Source: Nocardia sp. NBC_01730 (GTDB lineage Bacteria > Actinomycetota > Actinomycetes > Mycobacteriales > Mycobacteriaceae). Taken from it: a stretch of 64,000 bases of DNA. Positions 25,092 to 35,139 of the stretch are shown piece after piece. The notes under the pieces are model-generated. The model was not told the origin of the DNA. It did no database searches and saw nothing but the letters and a program-made list of their open reading frames with translations. The position numbers were made by a program, and so were the translations under genes. Each line of letters begins with the position of its first letter. The stretch's first letter is position 1. Location of the stretch: contig NZ_CP109162.1 in the NCBI RefSeq assembly GCF_035920445.1, forward strand, positions 1,054,001 to 1,118,000, written 5' to 3'.

Positions 25092-25958
25092 TCAGTTGAT
25101 GCTGCAGGCCACGGGGTGGTGGGTGTGGCTGCAGCGGGCAGCGTACTCGGCAGGGGTCAGATAGCCCAGCGCCGAATGCCGATGCCGTCGGTTGTGTTCG
25201 TCCTTGAAGTCGCCGATCACGACGCGGGCCTCGAGCAGGCTCGTCCAGTGGTTGCGGTTGAGGCACTCGCTGCGTAACCGCCGGTTGAACGATTCGATAT
25301 GGCCGTTGTTCCACGGCGTGCCGGGCGGGATATAGACGATCCCTACCCGGTCGGCGCAGAACTGTTGCAGCGCATGGGAAATCATTTCAGGACCGTTGTC
25401 CATACGCAGCACCTTCGGTGGCCCAGCGCGCGCGGTGAACACCTCCTGCAACTCGGCCACCAGCCGCTCGGCGGTGATCGAGCGCTCCACCAGGTGAAGC
25501 AGCGATTCACGGGTGTGCTCGTCGATCATCGAAGCGATCTTCACCGCGCGCCCATCCGTGGTGGAGTCGAACTGAAAGTCCAACGCCCACACCACCTTCG
25601 GTGCATCCGCATCAACCAGCGGCGTAGTCGAGCACCCCGCCCGCTTGCGTGGCGAGTGCGCCCGCACCTGCAAGCCTTCCTCCCGCCAGAGCCGGTGCAC
25701 CCTCTTCTTGTTCACCTGCGAGCCCTCATCGAACCGCAGCGCCGCCCACGCACGCCGGAACCCGTGCCCTTGATGTTTCGTGGCATAGGAACGCAGCCAG
25801 ACCCGCAACCCGACATCCGGATCGGCGGGGGTCTGCGCAGCTGGCAGCTGCCGATACGTGGACCGATGCAGCCCAACCACCTTGCACGCGAACCGTTCCG
25901 ACATGCCCATCACCTGTTTGAGCATGTCAACAGCCCGCCGCTTGCTGGCCGGGCCTAA
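25092..25958 (-). CDS. IS3 transposase OrfB
   Basis: Catalytic part of the IS3 transposase. From ATG 25925 (LKQVMGMSERFACKVVGL) it has the HTH_21 region, then the rve core: VWALDFQFDS, VLRMDNGPEM, and GHIESFNRRLRSECLNR with the Glu. The frame opens already at 25958, and orfA can reach it by a -1 slip on AAAATTTT just before the orfA stop, giving the OrfAB fusion typical of IS3. Intact. Confidence 0.93.
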   Translation of the reverse strand, partial: LGPASKRRAVDMLKQVMGMSERFACKVVGLHRSTYRQLPAAQTPADPDVGLRVWLRSYATKHQGHGFRRAWAALRFDEGSQVNKKRVHRLWREEGLQVRAHSPRKRAGCSTTPLVDADAPKVVWALDFQFDSTTDGRAVKIASMIDEHTRESLLHLVERSITAERLVAELQEVFTARAGPPKVLRMDNGPEMISHALQQFCADRVGIVYIPPGTPWNNGHIESFNRRLRSECLNRNHWTSLLEARVVIGDFKDEHNRRHRHSALGYLTPAEYAARCSHTHHPVACSIN

Positions 25959-26236
25959 AATTTTCCCCTCGCGATCTCCCGCAGCGCGTCCTTCTCCAGC
26001 TCCGCGTCCGCCAGCAGCCGCTTCAACCTCGCGTTCTGCTCACGCAGTTCCTTGAGCTCCTTCGCGGCATCGGTGTCCACCCCGCCGTACTGGCGGCGCC
26101 AGTTATACAACGTCGCCGCCGACACTCCCAGATCAGCAGCGATCTGCTCACCCGTCTGCCCAGCGGCAGCGAGCTCGTCGGCACGGCGCAGCTTCCGCAC
26201 GATGTCCTCCGCGGAATGCCGCTTACGTCCTGCCAT
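25955..26236 (-). CDS. IS3 transposase OrfA
   Basis: A 93-residue DNA-binding OrfA: HTH (GEQIAADLGVSAATLYNWRR) and a leucine-zipper helix (LKELREQNARLKRLLADAE). ATG 26236. It ends ARGKF-stop, over the AAAATTTT slip site leading to orfB. Confidence 0.92.
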   Translation of the reverse strand: MAGRKRHSAEDIVRKLRRADELAAAGQTGEQIAADLGVSAATLYNWRRQYGGVDTDAAKELKELREQNARLKRLLADAELEKDALREIARGKF

Positions 26237-26409
26237 GTCCCTCAGTGTCCCTTCCAGCCCTCACCAGGGCCAACGGGACTCTAATACCGAGTGGTCTCAT
26301 TCATTGGGAACGGGCCAGTCCCACAGGCAGTTTCACATTTATGGACCGACACAGCCACCGTGCTTCCAAAACCGCAGCCCAGTATTCGAAAATCGGGCCT
26401 CCGTCAAGT

Positions 26410-29400
26410 CTATTGTTCGGGCTTTTCCGCGATCCAGGCGACGATCTGGGTGCGGGAGGTGAATCCGAGTTTGGTGAGGATGTGTTCTACGTGGCCTTGG
26501 GCGGTGCGTTGGGATATCACGAGTTTTGCGGCGATCTGCTTGTTGGTGAGGCCTTGGGCGATGAGGTCGGCGACCTGCGACTCACGCTTGGTCAATGCCG
26601 CGGACGGGCCCGGCGCGTGCGTTGTGTCGGTGAGTTGCTCTTCGAGTGCGTAGGCGACCGCGGCGTCCACCGCCATCGCCTGCCCCCGCCGGAAGGCCGT
26701 ATCGAATCCGCGTGCGCCGAGGCTGGAGCGCGCCATCCGGACACATTCTTCGTGACAACGCAATCGGTCCGGGAAGACACCCACAGCAGTACCGGTCGAG
26801 CGCCATAGCTCCGCAGCGGTTCCCATCAGAACGGCCGCGCGTTCGGTGTTATCGGTGTCGACGGTCCAGGCCAGCGCCTCGAGACTCAACACGGCGACGA
26901 CTGGGCTATATACCCGTCTGTTGACTCGGAGCGCATTCTTCAGCAGCTCGATTGCGCGGTGCCGCTCACCTTGCCGCCATGCGGCAATCCCCATATAGCA
27001 CAGCACGAGAGACCGGAAGAACGATTCGCCGCACGTTTCAGTGATGGAAAGTACTTGCCGGTGATACTCGATCGCCTTGGCTGGATCACCGCCTAGTTCG
27101 TGCGCCACCCCGAGCAAGGTCAAAGCACTAACATGCAGCCATCCTTCCTGATTCGACTTGAAAACCTCGACGGCACGGTCGAGGGAGGCGGACGCGTGAG
27201 CGAACTCACCACTGAAGATCGCCAGGGTGCCATCGGCGGCGGTGACGAGCGCGTTACTCATTGGGGTCGGAGCCTGTTCGGCGAGCACGCGCCCCTGCGC
27301 CAGCAGGGCGGTCGCCGACTGAAGATCGCTCTGGACCGCCGCCATGACGGTGCCGGCATGAATCGCTTTGATGCGGGCGGGTATCGATTGTGCTCGAGGG
27401 TGGGCGAGGACGCGGTCGATCCAGCGTCGTCCTTCGCCGTACAGGCCTCGGAAGGTCCAGTACACGAATAGTGCTGTTGCGGTGCGCAGTCCCGCTTCGG
27501 CCGCGTCCTCGGTGTCCTCGGATAGGCAGTATTCCAGCGCGTCGCGCAGGTTCGGCTGGTCGCGCTCGAGCCTTGCGATCCAGTAGGGCTGCCGGTCGCT
27601 GATCCCCTCGGCCTCCGCGTCCAGCACGAGTTGCTGATACCAGTCACGGTGACGCCGCCGCAGCTGCGGGTATTCGCCGGCCGCGTGCAGTTTCTGCCTG
27701 CCGTAGTCGCGGACCGTCTCGAGTAGCCGGAACCGCACGGCTGTATCGGATTCCTGTCGGATCAGGATCGACTTGTCCACCAGCGAGGCCAGCGCATCGA
27801 GCGGGCTGTCCGGTGACAGGTCGGTACCGCATATCTGTTCGGCGGCTTCGAGTTCGAAGCTGCCGGCGAACACCGACAGCCGGGCCCAGAGCCGCTGTTC
27901 GACTGGGGTGCACAAATCGTGGCTCCAGTCGATACACCACCGCAGTGTCTGCTGCCGCGTCGGCGCGTCGCGGCTGCTTCGGGTCAGCAACGCGTACCGA
28001 TCGGTGAGCCGCGCCAGAATCTGCTCGGGCGACATCATCCGCATCCGCGCCGCCGCTAACTCGATCGCCAGCGGCAACCCATCCAGCCGGGCGCAGATGC
28101 GGGCCACGGCGGCCTTGTTGTCCTGCGACAGTACGAAGCCTGGCAGCACCGCCGCGGCGCGGTCGGCAAACAAGGTCACCGCGTCGTACTTGGGCAGCCC
28201 CCGCATGGAGGGCTCGCGGTCGGAATCGGGCACAGGAAGCGGCGACACCCGCAGCACCGCCTCCCCAGCGATATCCAGCGGCTCGCGACTGGTGACCAGG
28301 ATCTGCAGATCAGGACAGGTCCGCAACCACGTCTCGACCAGCCTCGCTACGGCCGCCACCACCTGCTCGCAGTTGTCCAACACCAGCAGCGACTCCCGCG
28401 AGGACAGGAACTCGACCAGAACCTCCTGCAACGGTCGCGCTGACTCGTCGCGCAAACCCACGGTGGCCGCCACCACATCGACCAGCAGCGACGGGTCCGA
28501 CACATCGGCCAACTCGACCAACCACACCCGCTCAGCCAAGCCGCGCATCGTCGCCGCGACCCGCAACCCGAGCCGGGTCTTTCCGACCCCTCCGATGCCG
28601 GTCAACGTCACCAACCGTGATGAGGCCAGCAGATTCTTCACCTCCGACACCTCGGTGCGGCGATCGACAAAGCTGGTCAACTCCAACGGCAGAGCGCCGC
28701 CGCCACCGCGAACGACCACCCGCGCCGACGGCGGGCGCCACCCTCGCGGGGGTGGCTTCCGGTCTGGGTGCTCCGGGACCGGTTCGGCATGCAACGCCAT
28801 CTCATCGACCTGGAAGCCGAGGCGGCGTTGCACCTGCCGGATCGCTTCCCCCAGCTCCGCCGCGGACGGCCGTTCGCGGGGGTCGCGGCTCATCGCTGAT
28901 GCCACCACCGCGGACACGACTTCGGCGATGCCGCTGTCGCGCAGGTCCGGCACCGGTTGGGTGGTGATCCGCAAGAACTGGGTCACCACGTTCTCCCCGC
29001 TGCGCCGTTCGAAGGCGGCATGCCCGGTCAGGGCGCAGAACAGGGTGGCACCCAGCCCGTAGACATCCGCGGCCGCGGTGGGAACCTCGCCCTCGAGTAC
29101 CTCCGGTGCCGTGAACGCCGGGGATCCGGTCAGGGTGCCCGCGGCCGTCTGGAACCCGCCCGTGATGCGCGCGATCCCGAAGTCGGTCAACGCCGGCTCG
29201 CCGTAATCGGTGAGCAGAATGTTTCCCGGCTTCACATCCCGATGCACGATGCCACGGCGATGCGCGCTCTCCAGCGCACCGGCGATCTTCACCCCGACCC
29301 ACAACACGGCCTCCGCCGGCAGGCGCCCCTGCTCCCGGATCCGGGCATCCAGGGAATCCAACGGGTGGTACGGCATCACCAGATAGGGCTGGCCGCTCGC

Positions 29401-29682
29401 GGTGGCACCCGCCTGCAGCACCGTGACGATGTTCGGATGCCCGGTCAGCCGGCCCATCGCCCGCTGCTCTCGAAGAAACCGGGCCTGATTTTCCTCGTCC
29501 AGCTCGGCGGTCAACACCTTCACCGCCACCGTCCGGTCCAGCGCGACCTGCGTGCAGCGATACACGACACCGAAACCCCCGCGCCCGATCTCCACGGCGT
29601 CCTCGAACCCGGCCACGTCCAGCTCCGTCGTAACCGGCGTGATCACATCACGCTGGGTCCGAAGCGGATCGGTATCAGCCAC
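26410..29682 (-). CDS. PknK-like kinase/STAND ATPase/LuxR regulator
   Basis: A 1090-residue multidomain regulator. Residues about 25-285 are a Ser/Thr protein kinase (IGRGGFGVVYR, HRDVKPGN, DFGIAR). About 345-620 is an NB-ARC/AfsR-type ATPase (GIGGVGKTR, LLVLDNCEQ, VTSREPL). About 640-970 are TPR-like helical repeats. 1025-1088 is a LuxR HTH (LTKRESQVADLIAQGLTNKQ, then IAAKLVISQRTAQGHVEHIL). In mycobacteria PknK links phosphorylation to transcription control. Cytoplasmic, no membrane segment. It stands alone between IS3 and IS1380. A 92-base copy of its kinase part is at 9130-9221. Target genes unknown. Confidence 0.93.
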   Translation of the reverse strand: MADTDPLRTQRDVITPVTTELDVAGFEDAVEIGRGGFGVVYRCTQVALDRTVAVKVLTAELDEENQARFLREQRAMGRLTGHPNIVTVLQAGATASGQPYLVMPYHPLDSLDARIREQGRLPAEAVLWVGVKIAGALESAHRRGIVHRDVKPGNILLTDYGEPALTDFGIARITGGFQTAAGTLTGSPAFTAPEVLEGEVPTAAADVYGLGATLFCALTGHAAFERRSGENVVTQFLRITTQPVPDLRDSGIAEVVSAVVASAMSRDPRERPSAAELGEAIRQVQRRLGFQVDEMALHAEPVPEHPDRKPPPRGWRPPSARVVVRGGGGALPLELTSFVDRRTEVSEVKNLLASSRLVTLTGIGGVGKTRLGLRVAATMRGLAERVWLVELADVSDPSLLVDVVAATVGLRDESARPLQEVLVEFLSSRESLLVLDNCEQVVAAVARLVETWLRTCPDLQILVTSREPLDIAGEAVLRVSPLPVPDSDREPSMRGLPKYDAVTLFADRAAAVLPGFVLSQDNKAAVARICARLDGLPLAIELAAARMRMMSPEQILARLTDRYALLTRSSRDAPTRQQTLRWCIDWSHDLCTPVEQRLWARLSVFAGSFELEAAEQICGTDLSPDSPLDALASLVDKSILIRQESDTAVRFRLLETVRDYGRQKLHAAGEYPQLRRRHRDWYQQLVLDAEAEGISDRQPYWIARLERDQPNLRDALEYCLSEDTEDAAEAGLRTATALFVYWTFRGLYGEGRRWIDRVLAHPRAQSIPARIKAIHAGTVMAAVQSDLQSATALLAQGRVLAEQAPTPMSNALVTAADGTLAIFSGEFAHASASLDRAVEVFKSNQEGWLHVSALTLLGVAHELGGDPAKAIEYHRQVLSITETCGESFFRSLVLCYMGIAAWRQGERHRAIELLKNALRVNRRVYSPVVAVLSLEALAWTVDTDNTERAAVLMGTAAELWRSTGTAVGVFPDRLRCHEECVRMARSSLGARGFDTAFRRGQAMAVDAAVAYALEEQLTDTTHAPGPSAALTKRESQVADLIAQGLTNKQIAAKLVISQRTAQGHVEHILTKLGFTSRTQIVAWIAEKPEQ

Positions 29683-29856
29683 GTGCTAACCGCCAACCAT
29701 TCCCCAATACCAGGCCATATACGCTCACCTCTCGACAATGCTCAGTGTATCGCCGAAGAACGTGCACGGCGGCCGTCCGCGCATCCCCGCTAGCCCATGG
29801 CTAGCCCAGATATTTCGTGCGGCTGAGATGCTGGTCTGATCGGGTTCGGGTTGGTG

Positions 29857-29881
29857 TTTTGCGGCCGTTCCGGCCGCAAAA
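29857..29881. terminator. bidirectional terminator-like hairpin
   Basis: TTTTGCGGCC and GGCCGCAAAA form a perfect 10-bp stem around GTTCC, with T and A runs at the two feet, so it can end transcription from either side. It lies between the kinase upstream region and the IS1380 3' end. Confidence 0.6.
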
Positions 29882-29977
29882 TGGTGTGACGGTGTGGCCC
29901 GTTCAGCGGGTTGGCTGCCGGGTTCCAGGGGCCCGGGAGTGGTTGCCCTTTCGGTCTTCGGGGTGGGTTTACGCTGG

Positions 29978-31359
29978 TCAGCCTGGTTGCAGGCGGGCCA
30001 GGGCGGTGAGGATCAGGTCGGTGTGAGGCCAGTGGGCGGAGAATCGGAGGTAGGTTCTGCGGGCGTGGCGTGCGATGCGGGCCGCGGCGGAGAACAGGCG
30101 CATGCGCAGCCGTTTGGGTTCCCAGCGGCGCGCTTCGTGATCAGCAAGCGCGAGCATCTGCATCCAGGCGGTGAGTTCTGTTGCCAGGCAGACGATCTCG
30201 ATCCAGATCCGATTCTGGTCGAAGCCTTGCAGCGGCAGGTTGGTCAGCCCGGTGTCCTTCGCGGTGCGGATGCGGTCTTCACAGCGGGCGCGGCGGCGGT
30301 GGCGCAGCTCCAGGTCCGGGAGCTGACCGGTGCGGGCGTTGGTGGTGAACGCGGTCAACCGCAGACCGTCGCGGTCGGTGGACCGCAGTTGCGCGCCGGG
30401 GTGCGGGCGCTCTTTGCGCACGATGACCCGCATGCCGGGCGGCCAGTCGGTGAGATCGATCAGGCCGGTCAGCTCGGCCACCCACGCGCCGTCACGGACT
30501 TTGCCGTCGGCGTCGTATGCCTCGGCCCAGGCATCTATGGGGATGAGATCGACTGCGGCGGCGGTGGTTTCGGTGAGCGAGAAGCCAACCGAGTACTGCA
30601 GATGCCGGGCAGTGAGGTAGTCGAGGAATTCGTGGGTGCCGCCGCCGGAGTCGGTGCGCACCAGCACTTTCCGGCCGACTCGGTAGCCGGGCTGCCATGG
30701 CAGCTGCTGCAGAGCCGCAGCCAGCACTTGCTTGTGGTCGGCCGCGGTGTTGCTGCCGGCGTTTCCTGGTCGCAGATCCGTGATCAGCGGTTCACCGGTG
30801 CCGGACGGGCCATAGTCGGCCCACGAACCGAGCGGATGATGACCGAAGCTCTTCTTGAACGTCGGTGCAGCGTGTTCTTTCTCGGAGTGGGCGATCGCCA
30901 GGGTCGCGTCCAGGTCGATGATCAGTGGATGCTCAGCGTCGATCCCGTGATCGGGAGCGCGGTCACCGGCACGATCCCACGCCGCGGCGCGGGCGGACGC
31001 TCGCGCGGATCTGATGGCCGCCAATGCTTCGGCGCTTCGACGGCCAGCCTGGCGATCGCGCGCGACACGGTCGGATCCGATGCCACCAGCCCGGACACGC
31101 CCGGCTCGGCACGCAGCATGCCGATATCGGCCAGGCAATCACCGCCGAGTGCGACCGCGACCGCCAGATCCAGCACAACCTTGCCCGGATCGTGCACCGA
31201 CCCCGGCTTGCGCCACGGCGCCAACGCTTGCGACAAACCGCTGGTCAACCCAACCATTTCGGCGGTGCGCAGCAGCAATACCGCTCCCGCCTGCGACACG
31301 ACATGCGAACCCGACCCGTCCGCGGCCAGCCGCGGATACAGCGACGTAGACTTCCCCAC
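29978..31359 (-). pseudogene. IS1380-family transposase, frameshifted
   Basis: DDE transposase split over two frames. The first (GTG 31359) has the N-terminal region up to SRAIARLAVEAPK; the second continues ALAAIRSARASARAAAW and the catalytic core: LIIDLDATLAIAHSEK, VLVRTDSGGGTHEFLDYL, RCEDRIRTAKDTGL. One missing base near 31026 explains the break. Apart from that the gene is full length, about 460 codons. Element ends were not identified. Confidence 0.85.
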
Positions 31360-31360
31360 C

Positions 31361-31434
31361 GAAAGGGTGCTCCTCGAATCTGTGCGAATTCCGACTTCAG
31401 CAATCAGAATTCTCCCAGTTCAGAGCACCCTTTC
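31361..31434. repeat. 12-bp inverted repeat upstream of IS1380 gene
   Basis: GAAAGGGTGCTC at 31361-31372 and its perfect complement GAGCACCCTTTC at 31423-31434, 50 bases apart, directly upstream of the transposase start. It may belong to the IS right end or control transposase expression. Confidence 0.5.
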
Positions 31435-31675
31435 TTCTTCGCGACACGCGATACTCAGTCACCTCCGATGAAAGCCCCGGGTTAATGGCCTGGCGATGCA
31501 GGCAGACCTTGAATCCCGCCCGGCGAGGAGCATTTCTGTCGGCACCCAATGGCGATACGCATCGATGCCGTCATCACCGGAGATGTGGCACGAGTCGCGC
31601 CTCGGCAGAGCAGCATCGAGGACTGCTGCGTTGAATGGACGCTGCTGCGATGTCGTCGACTGTCCGTGCCGGGCT
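31435..31675. other. no supported gene
   Basis: Spacer between IS1380 and the FAH-family gene. Several open frames pass through it, none with a recognisable protein. Confidence 0.4.
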
Positions 31676-32650
31676 CTACCGACTCTGGTGGTCGGTATCG
31701 AGGATCCGGTGTCGCGGCCACGGCTGGATGTCGTGCGGCTTCGGCCCTGCGACGATGCGGTTACGGGTCTCGCCCAACAATTCGACTGTGGTGACCACCT
31801 CGTCGCCGGGCTGTAGCGGTGGGTGGAAATCTGCTCCGTGGCGGCCCCACAGTTCGGCGAGACAGCCGCCCTGGCAGGTGCCCGAACCGAGCAGATCACC
31901 CGGTCGGATCCAGGTGCCGCGCGAGGCGTAGGCCGCCAGCGCCGGGAAGCTCCATGCCATGTTGTCCAGGGAATCCTCGCCGAGTAGTTCGCCATTGACG
32001 AAAACCTGCATGCGCAGGTTGTAAGACGGGCCGGACTGGCGGTCGAGTAGTTCGTCGGCGGTGACGAACAAGCTGCCAAGCGCGGTCGCGGTGTCCTTGC
32101 CCTTGGCCGGGCCCAGCCGCAACCGCATCTCGTGGAACTGCACGTCGCGAGCGGAGAAGTCGTTGAGGATCACGAACCCGGCAATGTGGTCTCGGGCCTC
32201 CTCGACGGACAAATCCCGTCCAGCGCGGCCGACCACTGCGGCTACTTCGAGCTCGTAATCGAATCGCGAGCAGTTCGGCGGGATCGGCACCTGGTCGTAC
32301 GGCCCCACCACGGCATAGGGATTGGAGAAGTAGAAGGTCGGAATCTCCCAGAACTCCGGCGGGATTCCGGCCGCCGGATCGGTCGTCTTCACAATGCCCG
32401 CAGTGTGCTCAGGGAAGGTGGAGAAGTCCCGGATCGTCGGCGGTGCCAGCGGTGCCAGCAACTGGGCGGCGGTCAGCGCCGTCACCGAAGTCCTTGTGTG
32501 CAGGGCCTTTTCAGCCAGATCGGTCAACAGACCAGCCTCGGCGAGCAGGTGCGGTAAGTGTCGGTCGGTCGGTAGGTCGACCAACACCTGAGCATCGTCG
32601 AGGACGGCCAACTGCGGACCGTTCGCAGTCCGGTGCCGGGCGAATCTCAT
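31676..32650 (-). CDS. FAH-family hydrolase
   Basis: A 324-residue fumarylacetoacetate-hydrolase-family protein: FDYELEVAAVVG (metal Glu pair), ILNDFSARDVQFHEM, and GDLLGSGTCQGGCLAEL near the end. ATG 32650 with AAAGGAGC upstream. It lies downstream of a LysR gene in the same direction, and a truncated cyclase gene diverges from that LysR; together they may be a damaged small catabolic locus. The exact bond cleaved is unknown. Confidence 0.88.
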   Translation of the reverse strand: MRFARHRTANGPQLAVLDDAQVLVDLPTDRHLPHLLAEAGLLTDLAEKALHTRTSVTALTAAQLLAPLAPPTIRDFSTFPEHTAGIVKTTDPAAGIPPEFWEIPTFYFSNPYAVVGPYDQVPIPPNCSRFDYELEVAAVVGRAGRDLSVEEARDHIAGFVILNDFSARDVQFHEMRLRLGPAKGKDTATALGSLFVTADELLDRQSGPSYNLRMQVFVNGELLGEDSLDNMAWSFPALAAYASRGTWIRPGDLLGSGTCQGGCLAELWGRHGADFHPPLQPGDEVVTTVELLGETRNRIVAGPKPHDIQPWPRHRILDTDHQSR

Positions 32651-32808
32651 GTCGAGCTCCTTTGTCGGGTCCGTCACCATGCCGTCGAGTAACGATCGGC
32701 CTAGCGCAGTCGCCGGAGAGACATCTCGTCGGCGCACGCGGAACTCACTGTGACGGCGGCATCACGATCTAGGAAATCAATACTTCGTATCTGCGGAATC
32801 CACATGAT

Positions 32809-33720
32809 TTATGTCCTGAGCCCGGCTGCCGCGCGGTCGACGACATCACGCAGGTAGCGGTGTTCGGGATCGTCGTCGTGGATCGGATGCCACCACATCG
32901 CCTCCAGCAGCGGACCGGCCGCAAACGGGCACGGCAGCGAACGCACCCCTAAGTCCTGCGGAATCGTTTCGGCGAGCAGCCGTTGAAACAGTGCAACCCG
33001 CTTTGTCCCGGCGATGAGAACCGGCACCGTCAGGAAGGTTTCGGTGACGACCTGCACGTGCGGCTCGATGCCGAGCATGCGCATCTGCCGCGCCGCCGGT
33101 GTCGAGGCGGTCGTCCCGTGATAGGTGAGCACCCAGGGCATGGTCTGCAGTTGCCCAACCGTCAGTTCCGCGCCCACGTCGTCGTTGTCGGCGGACACGA
33201 GACAGACCCACTCGTCGGAGTAGACGTCGCGATACGACAACCCCTCCAGGAATCCGTGTGGCATCAGCAGCAGATCGGTGTTGACCAACACTTGGTCGAC
33301 CATGTCGATCTGCCGCGGCGTGTTGGCGGTCAGCCGCAGCCGGCAGCCGGGCGCCTCCGCGGCAAGCAGCGCCGCGATCTGTGCGCCGAGGACGACGATG
33401 CTGTAATCGCTGACGACCATCGAAAACTCTCGGGTCGCTGCGGCCGGGTCGAAGACGGGATCAGCTGCGAAGACCCGTTCGACCCCGGACAGGGCAACCC
33501 GAACGCGCTCCGCGAGCTGTGCCGCGAGCGGCGTGAGCCGATATTGGTTGCCGACCCGGGTGAGCAGTTCGTCGTGGAAGTGCCTGCGCAATCGTGCCAG
33601 CTGGGCTGAGACTGCGGGCTGACTCAGCCCGACCTGGTCTGCTGCCCGGGTGACGCTGCGTTGCTGCAACAACGCATCCAAGGTCACCAGCAGGTTCAGG
33701 TCCAGCCGCGCGAGATTCAC
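32809..33720 (-). CDS. LysR-family regulator
   Basis: A 303-residue LysR protein: winged HTH at 1-65 (LNLLVTLDALLQQRSVTRAA, QVGLSQPAVSAQL) and a periplasmic-binding-like sensor domain (about 90-300). GTG 33720. It diverges from the truncated cyclase at 33825 and is followed by the FAH-family gene. The sensor resembles NodD/NahR-type LysR proteins, which often sense aromatics. Confidence 0.9.
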   Translation of the reverse strand: MNLARLDLNLLVTLDALLQQRSVTRAADQVGLSQPAVSAQLARLRRHFHDELLTRVGNQYRLTPLAAQLAERVRVALSGVERVFAADPVFDPAAATREFSMVVSDYSIVVLGAQIAALLAAEAPGCRLRLTANTPRQIDMVDQVLVNTDLLLMPHGFLEGLSYRDVYSDEWVCLVSADNDDVGAELTVGQLQTMPWVLTYHGTTASTPAARQMRMLGIEPHVQVVTETFLTVPVLIAGTKRVALFQRLLAETIPQDLGVRSLPCPFAAGPLLEAMWWHPIHDDDPEHRYLRDVVDRAAAGLRT

Positions 33721-33824
33721 CGGTCCAGCATATCCAAGGCATTTATATCGGGCATCATCAATTTCGTCTTCCCTGATGGCGGCGGACTGGTCGAGAGTGG
33801 TTTACGTCTCAAGGAGGAGCTGAC

Positions 33825-34181
33825 GTGACCCACCGATCCTCGTCTCCGTTGTCGTTGGACCGATCCGATCCCGAAGGCGCTATCGCAGCGGCCGCAGAGC
33901 GTTGCTCGAATTGGGGTAGATGGGGTGCCGACGACGTGCTCGGCACCCTGAACTTTTTGGATGAGAACAAGCGCCGCGAAGGCGCCGCCCTCGTCCGCCG
34001 CGGAGCCAGCTTCTCGCTGGCCCAGCGGTTCGACGCCGACGGTCCGCAGAAAGGCTGGCGGCGGCGCACCAATCCGGTGCACACGATGCTCGATACCGGC
34101 CTGGACGACGGCAGCGCCGAACCGTTGCACTGGCGGGCGGCCGTTGCCGCCACGCCCGTGCCGGTGTCGCTCTCACCATGA
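33825..34181 (+). pseudogene. Cyclase-family hydrolase, 3'-truncated
   Basis: GTG 33825 with a very strong site AAGGAGGAGCTGAC. The first about 105 residues match the N-terminus of cyclase-family hydrolases (WGADDVLGTLNFLDENKRR, ALVRRGASFSLA), as in the intact gene at 13510. The similarity ends near 34140 and the frame stops at 34181, before the metal-binding part. Inactivated, apparently by the insertion that brought the integrase at 34252. Confidence 0.75.
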
Positions 34182-34251
34182 CCGATCACCTCATCACCCA
34201 CCTCCGCGAACGGCCACCAGGTTTCGGCGTATGAATATCCCGCGGCTGCCG

Positions 34252-35139
34252 CTACCGATGGTCGTTGGAGTACCGGAATGTGGGGATAGAGCGATACCGG
34301 GCCAGATAGACGAACGTCCGCGGATCGGCCGGAATGTCTTGGCCTGCACGGGTTCCCTTGGATATCACCCAGATCCGCATCCCGGCCCAGTCGATGTCGT
34401 GGGATCCGATGCCCAGCAGCTCGTTGGCCCGGGCCGCGCTCGACACGTAGAACAGCAGCAGTGCCCGGTCCCGGTCGTTGCGCATCGCATCGAACAACTC
34501 CTCCCACCGGTTGTCCGGGATCGACCGCGACGCAGTCGCGGGCACCCGCTGTCGCAAACGAGCCCGCCGCACTACCGGTTTCGGCTCCGACGGGCTCAGG
34601 TGGCGCAACGCCTGGCGGCGCTGAGCCGACTCTGGCACCGGGTTGAGGACCGGACCGCGCCCGAAGCTGCCGTGATAGGCATATAACCCCCAAATCACCG
34701 ACAAGCAATGGTTGATCGTGCGCGGCGCGTATCCCGCCTTCAACAGCCGTTTACCCGTCCGGGCGTTCACCGTCCCCGCCGCCGGAGCCCCGGCCCGCCG
34801 CCGCCGCCGCTGCGGATTCGGCGCATTCCGCAGCCACCCCACCAACAGCGCCACCTCCGCTTCAGTCGCGCGGTTCCAGCTCACCTCCAACATCCACAGC
34901 AACCGGAACCAGCGCAGCAGGTCGTAGGCGTAGCTCTTGCACATCAACGGGCTCACATCGCTTAACGCCAGATCCTGTAGATACGCCACCACCGGCTCCA
35001 CCGGCTCCACCGGCCGCTGCAAGGCGTCCACCACCACAAACGGCGGAAGCTTCCCCGGCCCGGCGACCACCGCACCGACCCGGGGAAGCTCCACCAACCC
35101 ACCGATCACAGACCTACGGAGATCGCCATCTGCTGCCAC
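34252..35139 (-). pseudogene. Tyrosine integrase, C-terminally truncated
   Basis: A 295-codon phage-type integrase. The N-terminal SAM-like DNA-binding domain (LSDVSPLMCKSYAYDLLRWF) and the first catalytic Arg (YVSSAARANELLGI) are present, then the Lys strand (WVISKGTRAGQDIP). After YLARYRSIPTFRYSNDHR it stops: the HxxR and the Tyr nucleophile are missing. GTG 35139. Cannot recombine on its own. Confidence 0.8.

Larger units (their letters stand above)
25068..26281 (-). mobile_element. IS3-family insertion sequence
   Basis: Complete-looking IS3-group element of about 1.2 kb with orfA and orfB in the leftward direction. Ends are suggested by imperfect inverted repeats (GAGTCCGGGTTG at 25068, and the complement of GAGTCCCGTTGG at 26281). 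No clear target duplication was seen, so the ends are approximate. Confidence 0.75.

Noticed and set aside
29946..31367. CCCTTTCGGT and its complement as terminal repeats of IS1380
   Set aside because: The right copy overlaps the transposase start codon, so it cannot be the element end.
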